Assembly: GCA_030734395.1 (NCBI GenBank)
Contig: JAUZTG010000015.1
Coordinates: forward strand, 647,435 to 711,434
Length of the DNA stretch: 64,000 nucleotides
Direction of reading: 5' to 3'
Origin: Sarocladium kiliense
Taxonomy: Eukaryota; Ascomycota; Sordariomycetes; Hypocreales; Sarocladiaceae
Shown: positions 1 through 11,945 of the stretch, in pieces
How positions within the stretch are numbered: the first letter of the stretch is position 1
How the letters are laid out: every line of letters starts with the position of its first letter
The notes under the pieces: generated by a model
Told to the model about the DNA's origin: nothing
The model's input: only the letters and a program-made list of their open reading frames with translations
Database searches by the model: none
Translations under genes and position numbers: made by a program

Positions 1-1216
1 GGTGCGACGAGCAAGGAGACGATGACTGGATCGAAAGGTCAAGGTGCTAAGCTGACACGAGAATGGGCATGCGCCGGGCTGTTTTGGCTCAGTCTCTTTG
101 AGGTTCCAAAGGATGTGGTGCTGGTTGAGGAAGGGTTGCTGGGACCCTCTGGCGGCTCTGTGCTGTGTGCGCCCACAACTGCATGGACGCAAAGGCGCGC
201 GTGTCGTTGCTAGAGACAAAGACAGGCGCGTCTAAAGTGGCGCCCAGCTGACGCGCCGGAGTTTTGGCTACCCTGAAGCTCCTCTGGTCCTTGGTTGGGG
301 ACACTCCACGTCTCGCCCGATGAGGCCTCCATTCAATTGAAGGTCACTCGCTACATGCAACCTTTCATATATCTGTCAAGGCAGTGTGGTAACAAGCTGG
401 CTCTGTTGCCCATCTCAGCCATGGGGTTTTACGTGTCAGAGCTTTGGACGGCGTCGCTTAACTTGACGTTGCGCCCGACACATGCATGCCTGGTCCACCA
501 AGACTTGGCTGCAATTTCCAAAAGATGGCATGCCACCAAAGCTGCTGTATTCACCCAGTAGTGCTGGAAGAAAGTCTGGGGAAGCCGTATGCTGACCACC
601 GTCACTGGCCCAGAGATAAAATACGTACTGTTGTGGAGGCTCAGCCCTGCAAAGTGTCACCTGGATGATCCGCACCAATACGATAGACAATACCTATGCT
701 CTTGTGGCAGCCTCAGACTCTTGGCCAGCACCCGACCTCTTTCTTGCAATTGCCTTTGACACACGCAGATACCTTTCACCTCGGGCACCATACCCCGGAA
801 TCCACCCAATAACGCCCGATGTTGCTAGGCGGAACACGCGTGAGCCCGGCAAGGGCCAATATGGATGCCTTTGCCTGCTGTCGACCCAGCCTTGGCAGCT
901 CAGCCTCCCCGGATCGTCGAATTGGCCATGTCCGACTTGGTCATGGGTAGGCCTTGCCAATGATGCTGCGCCGTACTGCACTGGCAGCGGAATGGATTGC
1001 CTGCGGTTTCCGCGGGCACGCTGCTATTGAACATACCTTCCTCAGGTGCTGCCTCGAGGAAGAGATATAAGTTGACCTCATCCTGAGCCGGAATCCAGTC
1101 AAGCGTCCCCCGCTGCAAGATCACCAGGTCCCAAGCCTGCTCTCATCGCTGCTGCCGGCTCAACACCAATCTATTCACTTCATATCGATTCGGCCACTGG
1201 ACTCCGTACCGCCAGA
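1..1216. other. no supported gene
   Basis: No open frame here has convincing protein character or splice structure. A plus-strand frame at 665-1030 contains a short PTWSW string of the kind found near the end of some HET-domain proteins, but nothing around it extends the resemblance. The last part is probably the promoter and leader of the gene starting at 1217. Confidence 0.4.
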
Positions 1217-2254
1217 ATGCCGGCCACCGAGTATTTTGGGTACCAAGTCACCAATTTGGGTCCCCTGACCACTACCTTCACTGCCGCTGCGTCATGCGCG
1301 ACCCAGGATCTCGCCCTTGCTGAGGATTTTCTGGAAGACTGGCCCCCTTTACTATATTACACTGAATGCGAATTCCCACCTCCTGACACCACTTGTTTGC
1401 CGTCCGCCTCCGAGTCTGCTGCTCTGCACAGCTCATTCGAAGATGGCGGCGCCAGTTATCAGGGCGCCGTTGCCTACTTCTCTCCTGCTTCAATTTGCCC
1501 TTCAGGCTGGGAGACTGTCGGCGTTGCCACCATGAGTTCGGGGTCCGGGTCCTTAAGTAAATCGGGATTCTTCACGGAGCCCACGAGGCCTGAACCTACC
1601 AGGGTCGCCGAAGGGAGCCCGTTCGTCATGATGCTGCCGGACGTGCACTTGGGCGCTCTACAAGATGGAGAAAGCCTTGTGTGGTGCTGTCCCAGGTGAG
1701 TCTAAGATCTGCAACAGTCTCACTTGCCTGATCCATTGGCGGCGTGAGAGGCTGACCTTGGACTTAGCAACCATACTGCGAATCTTTATGGTTTCTGTCT
1801 CTCCACCGTTGGGCCGTGGGACCCCCTAGAACAGACACAGTTCAGGACCATCTGCGATGTACATGCCAGCGCCACCGGTATCGACGCAGTCACGTCCTTC
1901 GATGGTACCGTCTGGGATCCGCCGCTCGCCACTTGGGACCGCGACACCATAGAGTACATGACGTATAAGGAAACCCTGGCACCGACAATGACTGATCATG
2001 ACCTTTACGTTGTGCACTCTGTAGTGGCTCTCGCCCTGGTAAACAAGAGCGGTGACGAGGACAAGGATGATGACAATGATGGTGGCCGCGATGATAGCAA
2101 CAGCAACGACGAAAACAATCATGACAATGGCGATGAAGGCGGCAATGGTGATGACGACGATGCTGCACCATCTATCCGAGCTCTGGCACTAATCCCCTTG
2201 ACGGTGGTCGGCCTTGGTTTCCTTGCTGGAATGGGCGTCTTGATGCCGTGGTAA
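1217..2254 (+). CDS. putative single-pass membrane protein, Cys-rich ectodomain, Asp/Asn-rich linker
   Basis: Two exons, 1217-1695 and 1768-2254, joined by a 72-bp intron (gtgagt donor, cttag acceptor), give 321 residues. The N-terminal two thirds is Cys-rich and holds a CPSGW and a WCCPS motif, as in many fungal cell-surface proteins of unknown role. A run of about 40 Asp/Asn/Gly/Ser residues (2050-2165) follows, then one hydrophobic segment (ALALIPLTVVGLGFLAGMGV) close to the C-terminus. The order suggests an ectodomain, acidic spacer and membrane anchor. I see no classical signal peptide at the chosen start, so an upstream exon is possible. I do not recognise a named family. Confidence 0.6.
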
Positions 2255-2552
2255 ATATTCCGGATATGTACACATGTTTCTTGTCTTACCCATTGGTACT
2301 GGGATACGAGCATACAGCTCTCTCTCTGGACCCCGAGGTCGTTGTGCGGCTTCGGGTATGGATTTCCTTGTACGGACGTTGATGTAACGACCCTTAAAAC
2401 CATACGACTTCAATTTAGGTCTGTTCAAATCAAGGTCCAAATCTGCCAAATGACTCGTCTCAGCCAATGTGCCACAGTGACTCTTCAGCCTCCGCGCTCG
2501 CGACGAGGAACAGTAACCCTTCTGCAAGGAGTCACTCTATCTTAATTCGTAT

Positions 2553-5500
2553 GTGGCTGCGCACAGATGGAAGAAATTCAGTGGCATGCCAGCCACGATG
2601 TTCCGGGTCAGCAGTCTGAGTTGTCACAAATGCAATCACTTGAGGCACTGGTGTCATGAGGTGGTGATGGTTGCAAGATCAGGCTCCGTGGCGGCTGTTG
2701 TAGGCCTATATACATGGTCGAGGGTCAGAGGCCTCATCTGCTCAGACAAATCAGGTATTGACAGCATATTTCTTCACGGCCCTGCCCTTATTGGACTGGT
2801 TCTGGGCGAGTTGCTCAAAAGAATGGCTTCCGACCTCAACAGCATTGCACCGTACACCGAGTTCTCCAAGGATCACCAGCCCGGTACAAAGTCCAACTCG
2901 GGAAGCCTCCTACTCACAGAAGGTCCGTCGTGGATGACTTTCTTTCAAGCGACTCGGCTGTCAAGGGTGGCCCTTGCACTTGACATCTGCGCCTTGCAAA
3001 TCCTTGCGATCTGGGCTACAGTCATGATTGGTTCCTTCTCATCATCTGCATTCTCGCTGGGGGTTGTGACCATGAGTAAGACGACCCAGCCTTTCTATCT
3101 TCTTGACATTGAGACCTTAGCACCAGCGATGGAAAACACATCTGTTCTCTCTCTCGGAGCTATGGGGATCTCCAATGCCGACTTCTTTGGGGAGCCACCA
3201 TGGATAAACAGCATGGAGCCGGGCTCTGTTCTTACAAACCCATCCTGGGCTGGAATTCTACCGTTTTATCCTGCTGATGCAGCTCAAGCTACTGCTGAGA
3301 CGGGTGCGAGCGACGTGCAAACATGGACTGCGAACACTCAATTCCTCTACAGCTCTGTGGAATGTACAAAACTGTCGATTCTCCTGGACGTCTTCCGCAT
3401 AAGCGTTGATCAGGGCGAAGTGACTGTCAACGACCTGACGTCTTGGATATGCAAGATAACCAGGGATGCAGCGTTTCAGCAACCTGGAGACGAATCTCTA
3501 CCGAACGTCCTTCTGGTCTGATTAACCCAATCTTGAGAAACGGCAGCGAAACTACAATAGCGCTGTGGGGGGCTACCTCTTCTCGCGGAAGCACTCCGAA
3601 GACAAGGTCTAGTCTACCTACGAACACAACGATTGATACAGCTTGTGATGCCTACCAACACTTCCTCGTGTCCGGGCCCGTATCGGATACGAACATACAG
3701 AAGAAGCATCGGATTGATACAGGCGCCGACTCTGGATGGATGGCTCTGACCTGCAAGGCATCTTTCTTCGCCATTGACAACGCTCAGTGGCAAGTCACTG
3801 CTGGATTAGAGTCGTCGGAGGAGACGCCAACCTTCGACACCAGCCGAGGCAGAAGACTCTCGGATGAGATCTCGGATGCACTAAATTCGGCTATGCTTCA
3901 GAACTTCATCCAAACTGGGCTCATGTACGAGCTCGTTGATCCCTTGAACGGGCGTGTTTTCTACGGGAAGCCAAAATTCTTCGTCTTCAGCGCTGTCATC
4001 AAAGGCCTTGCCAACTTGTTCAGTGAGGAGAAAAGTCTTCTCGAGTGCTCGATCATCCCGCATGCCACATCATCATGGACTGCAGAGGACTGTCAAGCAA
4101 ATGTGATTGTTGCATCTCTGTGGAGCTTTTTGGTTGCTCTCCTACCACGGGTCTCCTACACCCTTTTACCAGCTGAGGACTGGTCTTCAGGGGTGGGATA
4201 TATCACTCGCTATCGCATGGAGTGGTATTTGAGCACAATTGGACTGATGGTGAACTTGTTCTTGCTTATCATTCCATGTGTCATCTTTACAGTCTGCCTA
4301 CAGAGCATTTTAGCACGTCGCCAGATCACTGCCGGGCTTCCTTGGTGGAAACGGCTCACCCAAGCCCCCATCCGGACAGGACTTTACGGTACGGCCTCCA
4401 CCATTCTGGGCCTAACCTTTTGTTTTCACGATAGCACAGTACGGAAACTGTTCCGTGGCTCCGAAGCTCTGGGCCCAGATGAAGCCGGATCGAAGCAGCT
4501 GAGAAAATCGGTCTTCTCGACTCCGTTATGGCTAAGACGATGGCGGCAACACGAACCACGTACTTTTCCTAGGGGAGTTACCCAGAAGGAAGAATCGGAA
4601 GATGTGTCTATGGAGGCAACATTGGCCTTCATCAAGGCTCCGTACTTCGATGATCAAAATGCAGAGGCCGAGGATGTGGCTAACGTGGATCAAGAACCAA
4701 CGCGAAGCCATGGATACCTGCCCATGGTTCTGAAATGGTGGCTTCTGGTCTTGGTAGCCATAGTCCTCAGCGTTCTAACAGCCCTCGCCGTGACATTCCT
4801 GGCGGTGCCACGCACTTCGACTATCTGGCTATGGACTGAGCCATCAAATGGGGGAGGCACTGCCGCAAGCATTCGTCGTATGATCCACCAGCTCCTCTTA
4901 TCCGGTCTGCCACCTCTGGTACTTGGTACCATTTCCTCTCTGTGGTGGGACAAGGTCGATCAGTTCTTTCGCTGCACACAGCCTTTCGCCGTGGTCAATA
5001 AGGGCGCAGCCCCTGGAAGCACGTTTCTTGGAGTTACCTACATCAACTCGTTCCTGGGAGCTGTATCCTTGAAGGCGATTGCAAACGGTCACTGGGTGCT
5101 TGGGCTCGTGTCTTGTATAACATTCCTCGGGAGGGTTGGTATCTTCTTTTCAGCCGGTATCTTCAAGATGTCTGAAGGCGTCTCTCCGGACCAAATCCCT
5201 TTGGCCCAATTCACTCGCTGGCGAAATGGCACATTCCCCGCAAAGGAGGTTATGACTAAGGAATTCGCTACTCGATTCCGCAATCTCGTGCTTTCTCTGT
5301 TGGTCTTTGACTACAGATCTATGCGGGGTTAGAGGACGGAAACATATCGCTTTGCCTCGCTGGAGCGCGAGACAACATCTTACGACCTACGGCTGGACGG
5401 ACTGAGGGGTTCACTGCGATGTCAGCCACTAGCGGCCAAGTTACTACGAGACAATGATACAGACTCATGGGCTTTCAGGCTGGAAGATGGAGAGTGTGCT

Positions 5501-6942
5501 GGCAATACGTGGACCGGACTGTTCGACGATGACAGAGCCAGGCAGAATGGTTCTGTGTCTATGGCATGGCTGTTTCTCAATCAGACATCTTGCCCAGACA
5601 TACCCGGCGAGGATCCTGGGCGATGGTGGATTCTGAACACGCGTGTGACAGATCAACCGGTTTCCGAAGGCCAGTCTGAGTTCAGCTCTACAACCAAGCC
5701 AGAATCCTCCACCATAGAAAGCCCGTGCGGCAGACGACACACAGTCCAGTCGGGAGAGAGCTGCTGGGACATCTGGACTGACTTCGACCTCAGCGAGGCT
5801 GAATTCAGATCTCTCAACCCTGACTTGGCCTCGTACTGCTCGCGTGCGGAAGATCAAGATGTTTGCATTCAGCCCGGAGACGAGGCGGAGGAGGAGCAAG
5901 AGTCTGCATCTGGAGATGGTCCACCTGGTATTTCTGGTCATATAACATCCCTTCTCTGCACGCCTATTCTTTCGTTTGACAAGGTTGATCTTTCAGTGAG
6001 CTCGGCCGACTCAGACTTAGACGCTGAAGACCTCGAAGACGACCAAGCTATTACCCTTGTACGCAACATCAGCGATAGCCACGAGCCCGACAATGGACAT
6101 TGGGTAGCAGACACTTCTGGTAAGGATCTACTAGAGAACAGATACGGCAGGGAAAGCACGCAATTTGGGTCCTTCTCTTCGGCATTCATCAACGACTCGC
6201 TGTCGTCGGGTACGACGCAGGCAATCTCCCCCTCGCTCTTCCTAGATCATTTGAGCATGATGGCCATGACCCTACACCTCAACTCTACGGGAACTCCAGA
6301 TCCCATATCTTCACGTCTTCTCCCCTTTTTCCAGGAGCAAGAGCTCTCTGTGCTTATCAACAGGACATTCGGATTGGCAATGAATGCCCTCACCGGCATG
6401 GACCTCAAACCGTTGACTGAGAACACCCTCGAACTATCTTGGAACACAGTGCTGCTTGAGCGTGCTCCTGCTGACACGCCCAAAAATCCCTGCGCATCCT
6501 GTCGCGCAACAAGCCATTGTCAAGCGCAGCGCCCTTTACACAGCCATCGCCGCGCTCATTCTCTACATTACGATGATCCCTTTCCTCGCGGCCTTGACCA
6601 CACCAATGAGGGCAAAGTGGAGGCCACCGCGGGATCTCCAGTACCCTGCGAACGTACTCACGATGCTCTACGATGCTCTACGATAGTTCGCTGATGGACT
6701 ACATGCCGGACTATGCGGATCCACGCTCCGAAGCGACAGGCGAGCCCAATATTCGAGGAGACTGGGCTGACGTCCGCTGGGGCTATGGGGCGTTCCGGGG
6801 AGCAATGACTGGCCGATGGAGAATCGGTATTAAACGGATAGATAGGCTTGAGGGTTCCGACCTGTCGCCGAGCCGTGGCGGTTTGCGTGAGAGGGTGCCG
6901 TTCTTGAGCCAGTCAGTGACAGAGGGTGGTTCTGTAGGTTAG
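2553..6942 (+). CDS. DUF3433-type multi-pass membrane protein with inserted LysM domain; probably damaged
   Basis: The frame can be followed through 2553-3419, 3464-5287 (or 5329), 5333-6461 and 6514-about 6686, about 1,400 residues. It has the DUF3433 layout as I know it: hydrophobic segment followed by a conserved DL..IAPY stretch, two tandem ectodomain/transmembrane units, and a last ectodomain ending in a transmembrane segment (YTAIAALILYITMIPFLAAL). Proposed introns are very short: 44 bp (3420-3463), perhaps 45 bp (5288-5332), and 52 bp (6462-6513), the first and third with a CTGAC branch point. A LysM domain lies at about residues 1031-1079. Odd points: an in-frame TAG at 5330-5332, and a 10-bp tandem duplication at 6661-6680 that shifts the frame so that translation stops at 6686 while the natural tail continues in another frame to 6942. 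The true N-terminus is uncertain. It may be a recent pseudogene. Confidence 0.6.
5330..5332 (+). other. in-frame TAG in DUF3433-type gene
   Basis: The frame is open on both sides of this codon. Either it lies at the 3' end of a 45-bp intron (5288-5332, gtgctt donor, TGAC branch, ttag acceptor, length divisible by three), or it is a premature stop. If read as Trp it falls just before an RTETYRF stretch, where relatives, as I recall them, have a Trp-Thr pair. Confidence 0.5.
5735..5878 (+). other. LysM domain coding segment inside DUF3433-type gene
   Basis: Translation in the gene's own frame gives HTVQSGESCWDI, then a SLNPDL turn, a spaced Cys, and VCIQPG. This matches the fungal LysM pattern (TVQSGDxCxxI, xNPxL, C, VCVxPG) closely. 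LysM modules bind chitin and related N-acetylglucosamine polymers. The stretch is colinear with the ectodomain on both sides, with no visible intron at its borders. Confidence 0.85.
6661..6680 (+). repeat. 10-bp perfect tandem duplication causing a frameshift
   Basis: The decamer cgatgctcta occurs twice back to back. With a single copy the frame runs from the last transmembrane segment through VLTMLYDSSLMDYMPDYADP to 6942. With two copies it ends at TAG 6684-6686. No intron of suitable length and borders removes one copy. Confidence 0.85.
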
Positions 6943-7311
6943 CGGCTCAGCTACAGCATTGGGAAGATCAGTGATGTTGCATGTCTCGCAAAGTTCTGGG
7001 TTTATAGCAGCCTTTGAGAAGGGAGCAGATAATTTGATATTTTGGGCCGTATGCTTGACTGACCACTGCTGGACTGAAGCAAGTGTCGTTGACAGCATCA
7101 TCACCAAGGTCGTCACTTTGGATGACTAAGGAATCCACGACCTCTGAATTTCCCTGCACCCACCACCACCATCTAAACTCTCCATCACCTCCATCTCGCC
7201 GAACGAGAATTGCACTCAACATTCACTCTATCCGTTGCCTTTCTTTTTCTTCGGCCTCTCGTCACAGCAGGTCCCTCTTCCGCCGCAGCCGACGCGACGC
7301 GCCTCGTAACC
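6943..7311. promoter_or_regulatory. intergenic spacer / promoter of the CX9C gene
   Basis: Non-coding spacer upstream of the small CX9C gene. An in-frame upstream ATG at 7210 would add 34 residues but lengthens the product beyond the family norm, so it is treated as leader. Confidence 0.4.
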
Positions 7312-7676
7312 ATGCAGCCACGAACCAGGCCCATCAAGAAGTTCGCTGCCGCAGCAGCAAAGTGCAGTGCAGAGGTAACCTCCCACCCAACCTGCCCGGT
7401 GCAGATGTTGCCCAATCTCTTATTCGGACATCCATCATCCTACATCAGGGTGTCGAATGAGCTGACCTGATTGTGTAGGCTTCAGCGTATGGCAAGTGTG
7501 TGGTGCAGGACTACAACTCGGTTCACAAGAACCAGTGCGCCAGGGAGTTCATGAGGCTGAAGGATTGCTACATTGTACGTCACGTTAAATGCCCGTGAAC
7601 TACGTGATTGTGCGGCTCCCTCATGTGTCATGCAATGCTAACGCTGGATGAATAGGCTGCCTCGAAGAAGATGTGA
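7312..7676 (+). CDS. NDUFAF8: NDUFAF8-like twin CX9C mitochondrial protein
   Basis: Three small exons, 7312-7374, 7479-7574 and 7656-7676, all joined in phase 0, encode only 59 residues. The product has two CX9C motifs (C18-C28 and C41-C51). The strings AEASAYGKCV and CAREFMRLKDC closely resemble human NDUFAF8 (C17orf89), a complex I assembly factor of the intermembrane-space twin CX9C class, in which the cysteine pairs form two disulfides in a helical hairpin. Introns (104 and 81 bp) have gtaacc/tgtag and gtacgt/aatag borders. Orthology to NDUFAF8 is inferred from motif spacing and the flanking strings. The start at 7312 was chosen because it gives a family-like short N-terminus. Confidence 0.82.
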
Positions 7677-7801
7677 AGGGGGTGACGGCATCATGGGCAC
7701 ATCGGCGTTCTGGAGCGATAACAACTGGCTTTCAAACAAGTCTTCATTTAACCTTTTCATATGATCTTATCTCATCTAGATGAATTCCACCCTGAATTTC
7801 T

Positions 7802-10800
7802 CTACAGCTTCAACAACCGCAGCATGAATGTTGCCTGCTGCAACTCCATCTCACCCTCCTTGATAAGCTCTCCTCCCTCCCCTTGCTTCTCAACCGGTCT
7901 CCTGAGCGCCTTCTCAAATGCGCCGCGCTGGTTCTCAAAGACACGCTCCAGACCAACGTTCTCTGGGTCAGACAGAACCTTGTACTCCATCTTGATGTCG
8001 TCCGTGGGCTGCAGGCCAGCTGCCTTGCGAAGTCTTTGGACGCGGTTGATGATCTCTCGGACAAGACCCTCTTCTGCCAGTTCGGGGTGGATCTCGGAGT
8101 CCAGGATGGTGAGAACGTCGCTGTCGGTGTTGGTCTCAAGGTGCTTCGAGGACTCGTCGACCTTGACGCCACGGCGGACAACAAGGTCACCCTCCTCAAG
8201 CTTGATGCCATCCACGACCATCTCCTTGTCCTGCTGGTACTTCTTGACATCCTCGCTGGTCAGGTTAGGCAGAGCCTTCTTGACGCGCGCCATGTCCTTC
8301 TTCAGCTTCTTGCCCAGGACGGGCCAGTCAGCAACAACACTGTACTGGACATTGTACTTGTCCTCATCCTTTGAAAGCACAAGGTCCCGGACATTGAGTT
8401 CCTCAGTGATGTAGCTCTCGAGGGACTTGAGGTCATCGAGGTACTCTTGGTCACGGTGGATGACCACCAGCGTCTTGAGCGGAGTCTTGAGACCAATGGT
8501 CCTGCGTTCACGGGAGATACGCGCCAGCTCAATGACCTTCTGCATCCGGCCGACACGACGCTCAACAACGGCATCGTAGAGCTCGGATCTGACCTCCGGG
8601 TACGGCAAGAAGTGAACACTGCGGGGATCCTCGCATTGCAAATCCTTCTTCAGCTTAGCCTCGGGGATGTGAGGGCGGAGCTTCTGGTAGATGTGGTCGG
8701 TAAGGAAAGGTGTGAAAGGTGCGAGGCCACGGCAGAGGGTGAAGATGACCTCGAAGAGGGCGTTCAGAGCGTGAAGCGTGTCATCAACACCATTCTCTCC
8801 CTTCAGACGACGACGGTTGAAGCGAATGTACCAGTTTGTGGTGTTGTCGATGAGTTGAAGCAGACGGGGAACGACGGTGTACAGGCGGTATCCTATGTCA
8901 TGTCAGTATCAATAATCAACACTGTTGCAGGTTTCGACATACCCTTCATCTCCTGGTTCACGAACTCCAAAAGACTCTGACAGCTGGCAAGGATCCAGCG
9001 ATCCATCACGTTGGTGTTGCTCTTCTCCAACTCGGTATCCCACATGAAGTCAACGTTCTCGCTCTTCTTCAGAAGAATGACCTGTCCCTCAAAGAACTTG
9101 TAGCTGTTCCAGAGTGGAAGCAGCACCTTCTGCACAACCTCCTTAACACCCGACTCCTTGAAACGCAGCGGCTCAGCACGAACAACGGGCGAGTTGATGA
9201 GGTAGAGACGGAGAGGGTCAGAACCGTACTTCTGCATGACGGTCATGGGATCAGGGTAGTTCTTGAGTCGCTTGGACATCTTCTTGCCATCCTCGGCGAG
9301 GACGATACCGTTGACGACACAGTTCTGGAAAGGGGACTTGCCGAACAAGTGCGTGCCCAGAACAACCAGGGTGTAGAACCAGCCACGAGTCTGATCAAGA
9401 CCTTCGGCAATGAAGTCACCGGGGAAGGTCTTGTTGAACTTCTCGACATTCTCGAAGGGATAATGTTGACTAGCGTAAGGCATGCTGCCAGACTCGAACC
9501 AACAGTCGAAGACTTGCTCAACGCGCCTCAAAACACCCTTCCCTTGTTTGCTAGGGATGGTAATGTGGTCGATCTTGTCTCGGTGGATGTCGGAGAGGTC
9601 ACCCTCGTAGCCGCTGAGCTTGCGCAGCCCCTCAACACTGCCGACGCAAACCTTCTCCTCAAGGTCATCACTGACCCACAGAGGGATGGGCGTACCCCAG
9701 TAGCGATTCCGTCCAACGTTCCAGTCGCGAGCGTTGCTGATCCAGCTGGCGAAGCGCTTCTCCTTGACGAAAGACGGGGTCCAATGCTGCTCCTCAATGC
9801 CCTTGAGCATGTCGGGGATGATGTCAGGGATGCGAATGAACCATGAAGGGACGGCGCGGTAGATGAGAGGAGTATCTGAACGAGGGCACATGGGATACGA
9901 GTGCTTGAGTTGAGAGTCGACGACGAGGCGGCCGGTTCCCTTCAGATACTTGATAATGTGCTTGTCAGCCTCCTTGACATGCATTCCCTTGAAGTCCCTG
10001 ACAATGTCGGTGAAATGGCCAGTATCATCGACTGGGTCCGGAGGAGGGCGCTTCTCGCTGATAGTGCCAGCAGCCATAGCAACTGCGTAATCTTCCTCAC
10101 CGAAAGCCGGAGCCTGGTGAACGATACCAGTACCGCTATCAGCTGTGACATATGTGCCGTTCAGAACCTTGAATCCAACATCCTTGAAAGATTCGTAGAA
10201 GTAGTCGAAGAGAGGCTCGTACTTCCATCCCAGCATTTCGCTGCCCTTGACCTTGCCAGTGATGGTGAACTTGGCCTTCTTGGGATCTTTGTAGAGTGTG
10301 CCCAGAAGCTTCTCAAGGAGAATGTATGTCTTGCCGGATTTCTCATCGGCGACCTTGACGTACTCGAAATCTGGGTGAACAGCAAGACCAAGATGTGAAG
10401 GCAACGTCCAAGGTGTGGTCGTCCACGCAAGCAGGCACGTGTTCGGATCGTCGAGAAGGGGGAAGGAGACAACGACGGCGGGGTCGGTGACGTCTTGGTA
10501 GTTCTGGTTGGCCTCGAAGTTGCTCAGGGCAGTGGTGAGAACTGTGCTGTAGGGCATAACCTTGAAGCCCTGGTAGACCTGCTCCTTGTCGAAAAGCTGC
10601 TTGAAAACCCACCAACAAGACTCCATGAAAGTCGGGTCCATAGTCTGCAATCAATCAGCGCCTGTATGAGCGTCAAAAGCAGCAGCACACATGTCCTACC
10701 TTGTAGTCGTTGTCAAAGTCGATCCAACGACCGAGTCTCTCAACGGTATGACGCCACTCGGAAGCATATCGCATGACGATGGAGCGACACTCTGCGTTAT

Positions 10801-11201
10801 ATTTCTCGAGGCCAATCTCCATGACAGCCTGCTTGCCAGAGATGCCCAACTTCTTGTCGATCTCGTGCTCGATAGGAAGACCGTGGGTGTCCCAACCAAA
10901 ACGGCGCTCGACGTGGTAACCCTTCATGGACCAATATCGCGGAATGATGTCCTTGATAGTACCGGCGAGAAGGTGGCCATAGTGCGGCAGGCCAGTTGCG
11001 AATGGCGGGCCATCGTAGAATGTGTAGTGAGGGCGACCTTCGGAGAGTTTGACCTGGAAGCAGGGGACGGGTTAGAGAAGCCAAGTTTAACACCAAGGGC
11101 GTCGTTGCAGGGCAATGGTTCCTCACCTGGCGCTGAAAGGCATCAATTTCCCTCCAGTGCTCAAGGACGGCCTCCTCAGTCTTGGGAAAGTCGATAGACA
11201 T
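7802..11201 (-). CDS. ILS1: isoleucyl-tRNA synthetase, cytoplasmic
   Basis: Four exons on the minus strand, 11127-11201, 10700-11053, 8943-10644 and 7802-8892 (introns 73, 55 and 50 bp), give 1,073 residues, the length of yeast Ils1. The class I HIGH motif appears as HYGH at residues 49-52 after the FYDGPPFATGLP lead-in. KMSKR occurs at about residue 605 (EDGKKMSKRLKNYPDP). The CP1 editing domain and the Ile-type anticodon-binding and C-terminal regions are all present. It charges tRNA-Ile in the cytosol: no mitochondrial presequence precedes the start MSIDFPKTEEAVLEHW, which is typical of the cytoplasmic enzyme. It is divergent from HYM1, with a 744-bp shared promoter. Confidence 0.96.
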
Positions 11202-11945
11202 GGTGGCAGATAATTGAGGTCAAGACGACCAAACACAGTATCAGCCGAGGAGGGGGGACTGAAGCCCTTTATAAGCCGGTACGCGCGACGTGAGTCAGAA
11301 GTCGGGAGGCGCACCCTTTGGCGATTGAGCTGAAACACGTCGCTTTGGAGTCGAGAGGACGAATGAGGCAGCGAATGACTCCAAGGCGTTCTCGAAGCGA
11401 GTATTATCAAATCGAGGGGCAGTCTGGAGAAAAAGCTGGTGGTGGTGGTGGTTGATGGAGGGGCAGGTGAGTCAAAAGGTGGGGGAGTGTGCCGGTCGGC
11501 GGAGGGGAGGTACTGGGCGCACCAAAGTTGTATGGTCAAGGTACTTCGCTGCACCTAATTGAAACGCCTCCAGGGTTCTTCCCAGCACCCCTCCACCTGG
11601 GCCACCGCGACACGCGCCCGCCCGCGCCCCGGCAACGGCGCCGCCCTGACATCAAACGTCAAACACCAAACACCACCAGCCTAACAACCCCCAGGCGCAC
11701 CGTGGCTGTATAAGAGCCCAACCGACTTCAAAACAGAGCTAGACGTTCCCTGCAGCTCGTCAAATGCCACCGTTACCCGAATCTTGCGCCTTTCCTCACA
11801 ATTCGAGCAAAATAATGACACTGCGGTTCCATACTCCCAACTGCAGCTAGTACCTGAACCCTCCTCCTCGCCGAGGCACAAACCTCCATATACAGTGTTG
11901 GAAACATACAGCCGTGTCCCACCAAATATCTATCCTCCGTTCAGC
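11202..11945. promoter_or_regulatory. divergent promoter ILS1 / HYM1
   Basis: Non-coding region between two divergent housekeeping genes. It contains GC-rich and CCACC/GGTGG-rich stretches. No recognised operator. Confidence 0.5.

Noticed and set aside
665..1030. Possible remnant of a HET-domain protein (PTWSW string)
   Set aside because: Only one five-residue motif matches. The flanking translation shows no HET domain, and there is no splice structure to extend it.
3420..3521. Frameshift mutation in the first half of the DUF3433-type gene
   Set aside because: A 44-bp intron with gtgact donor, ctgac branch and ccag acceptor changes the frame correctly and gives a family-like join, so no mutation is needed.
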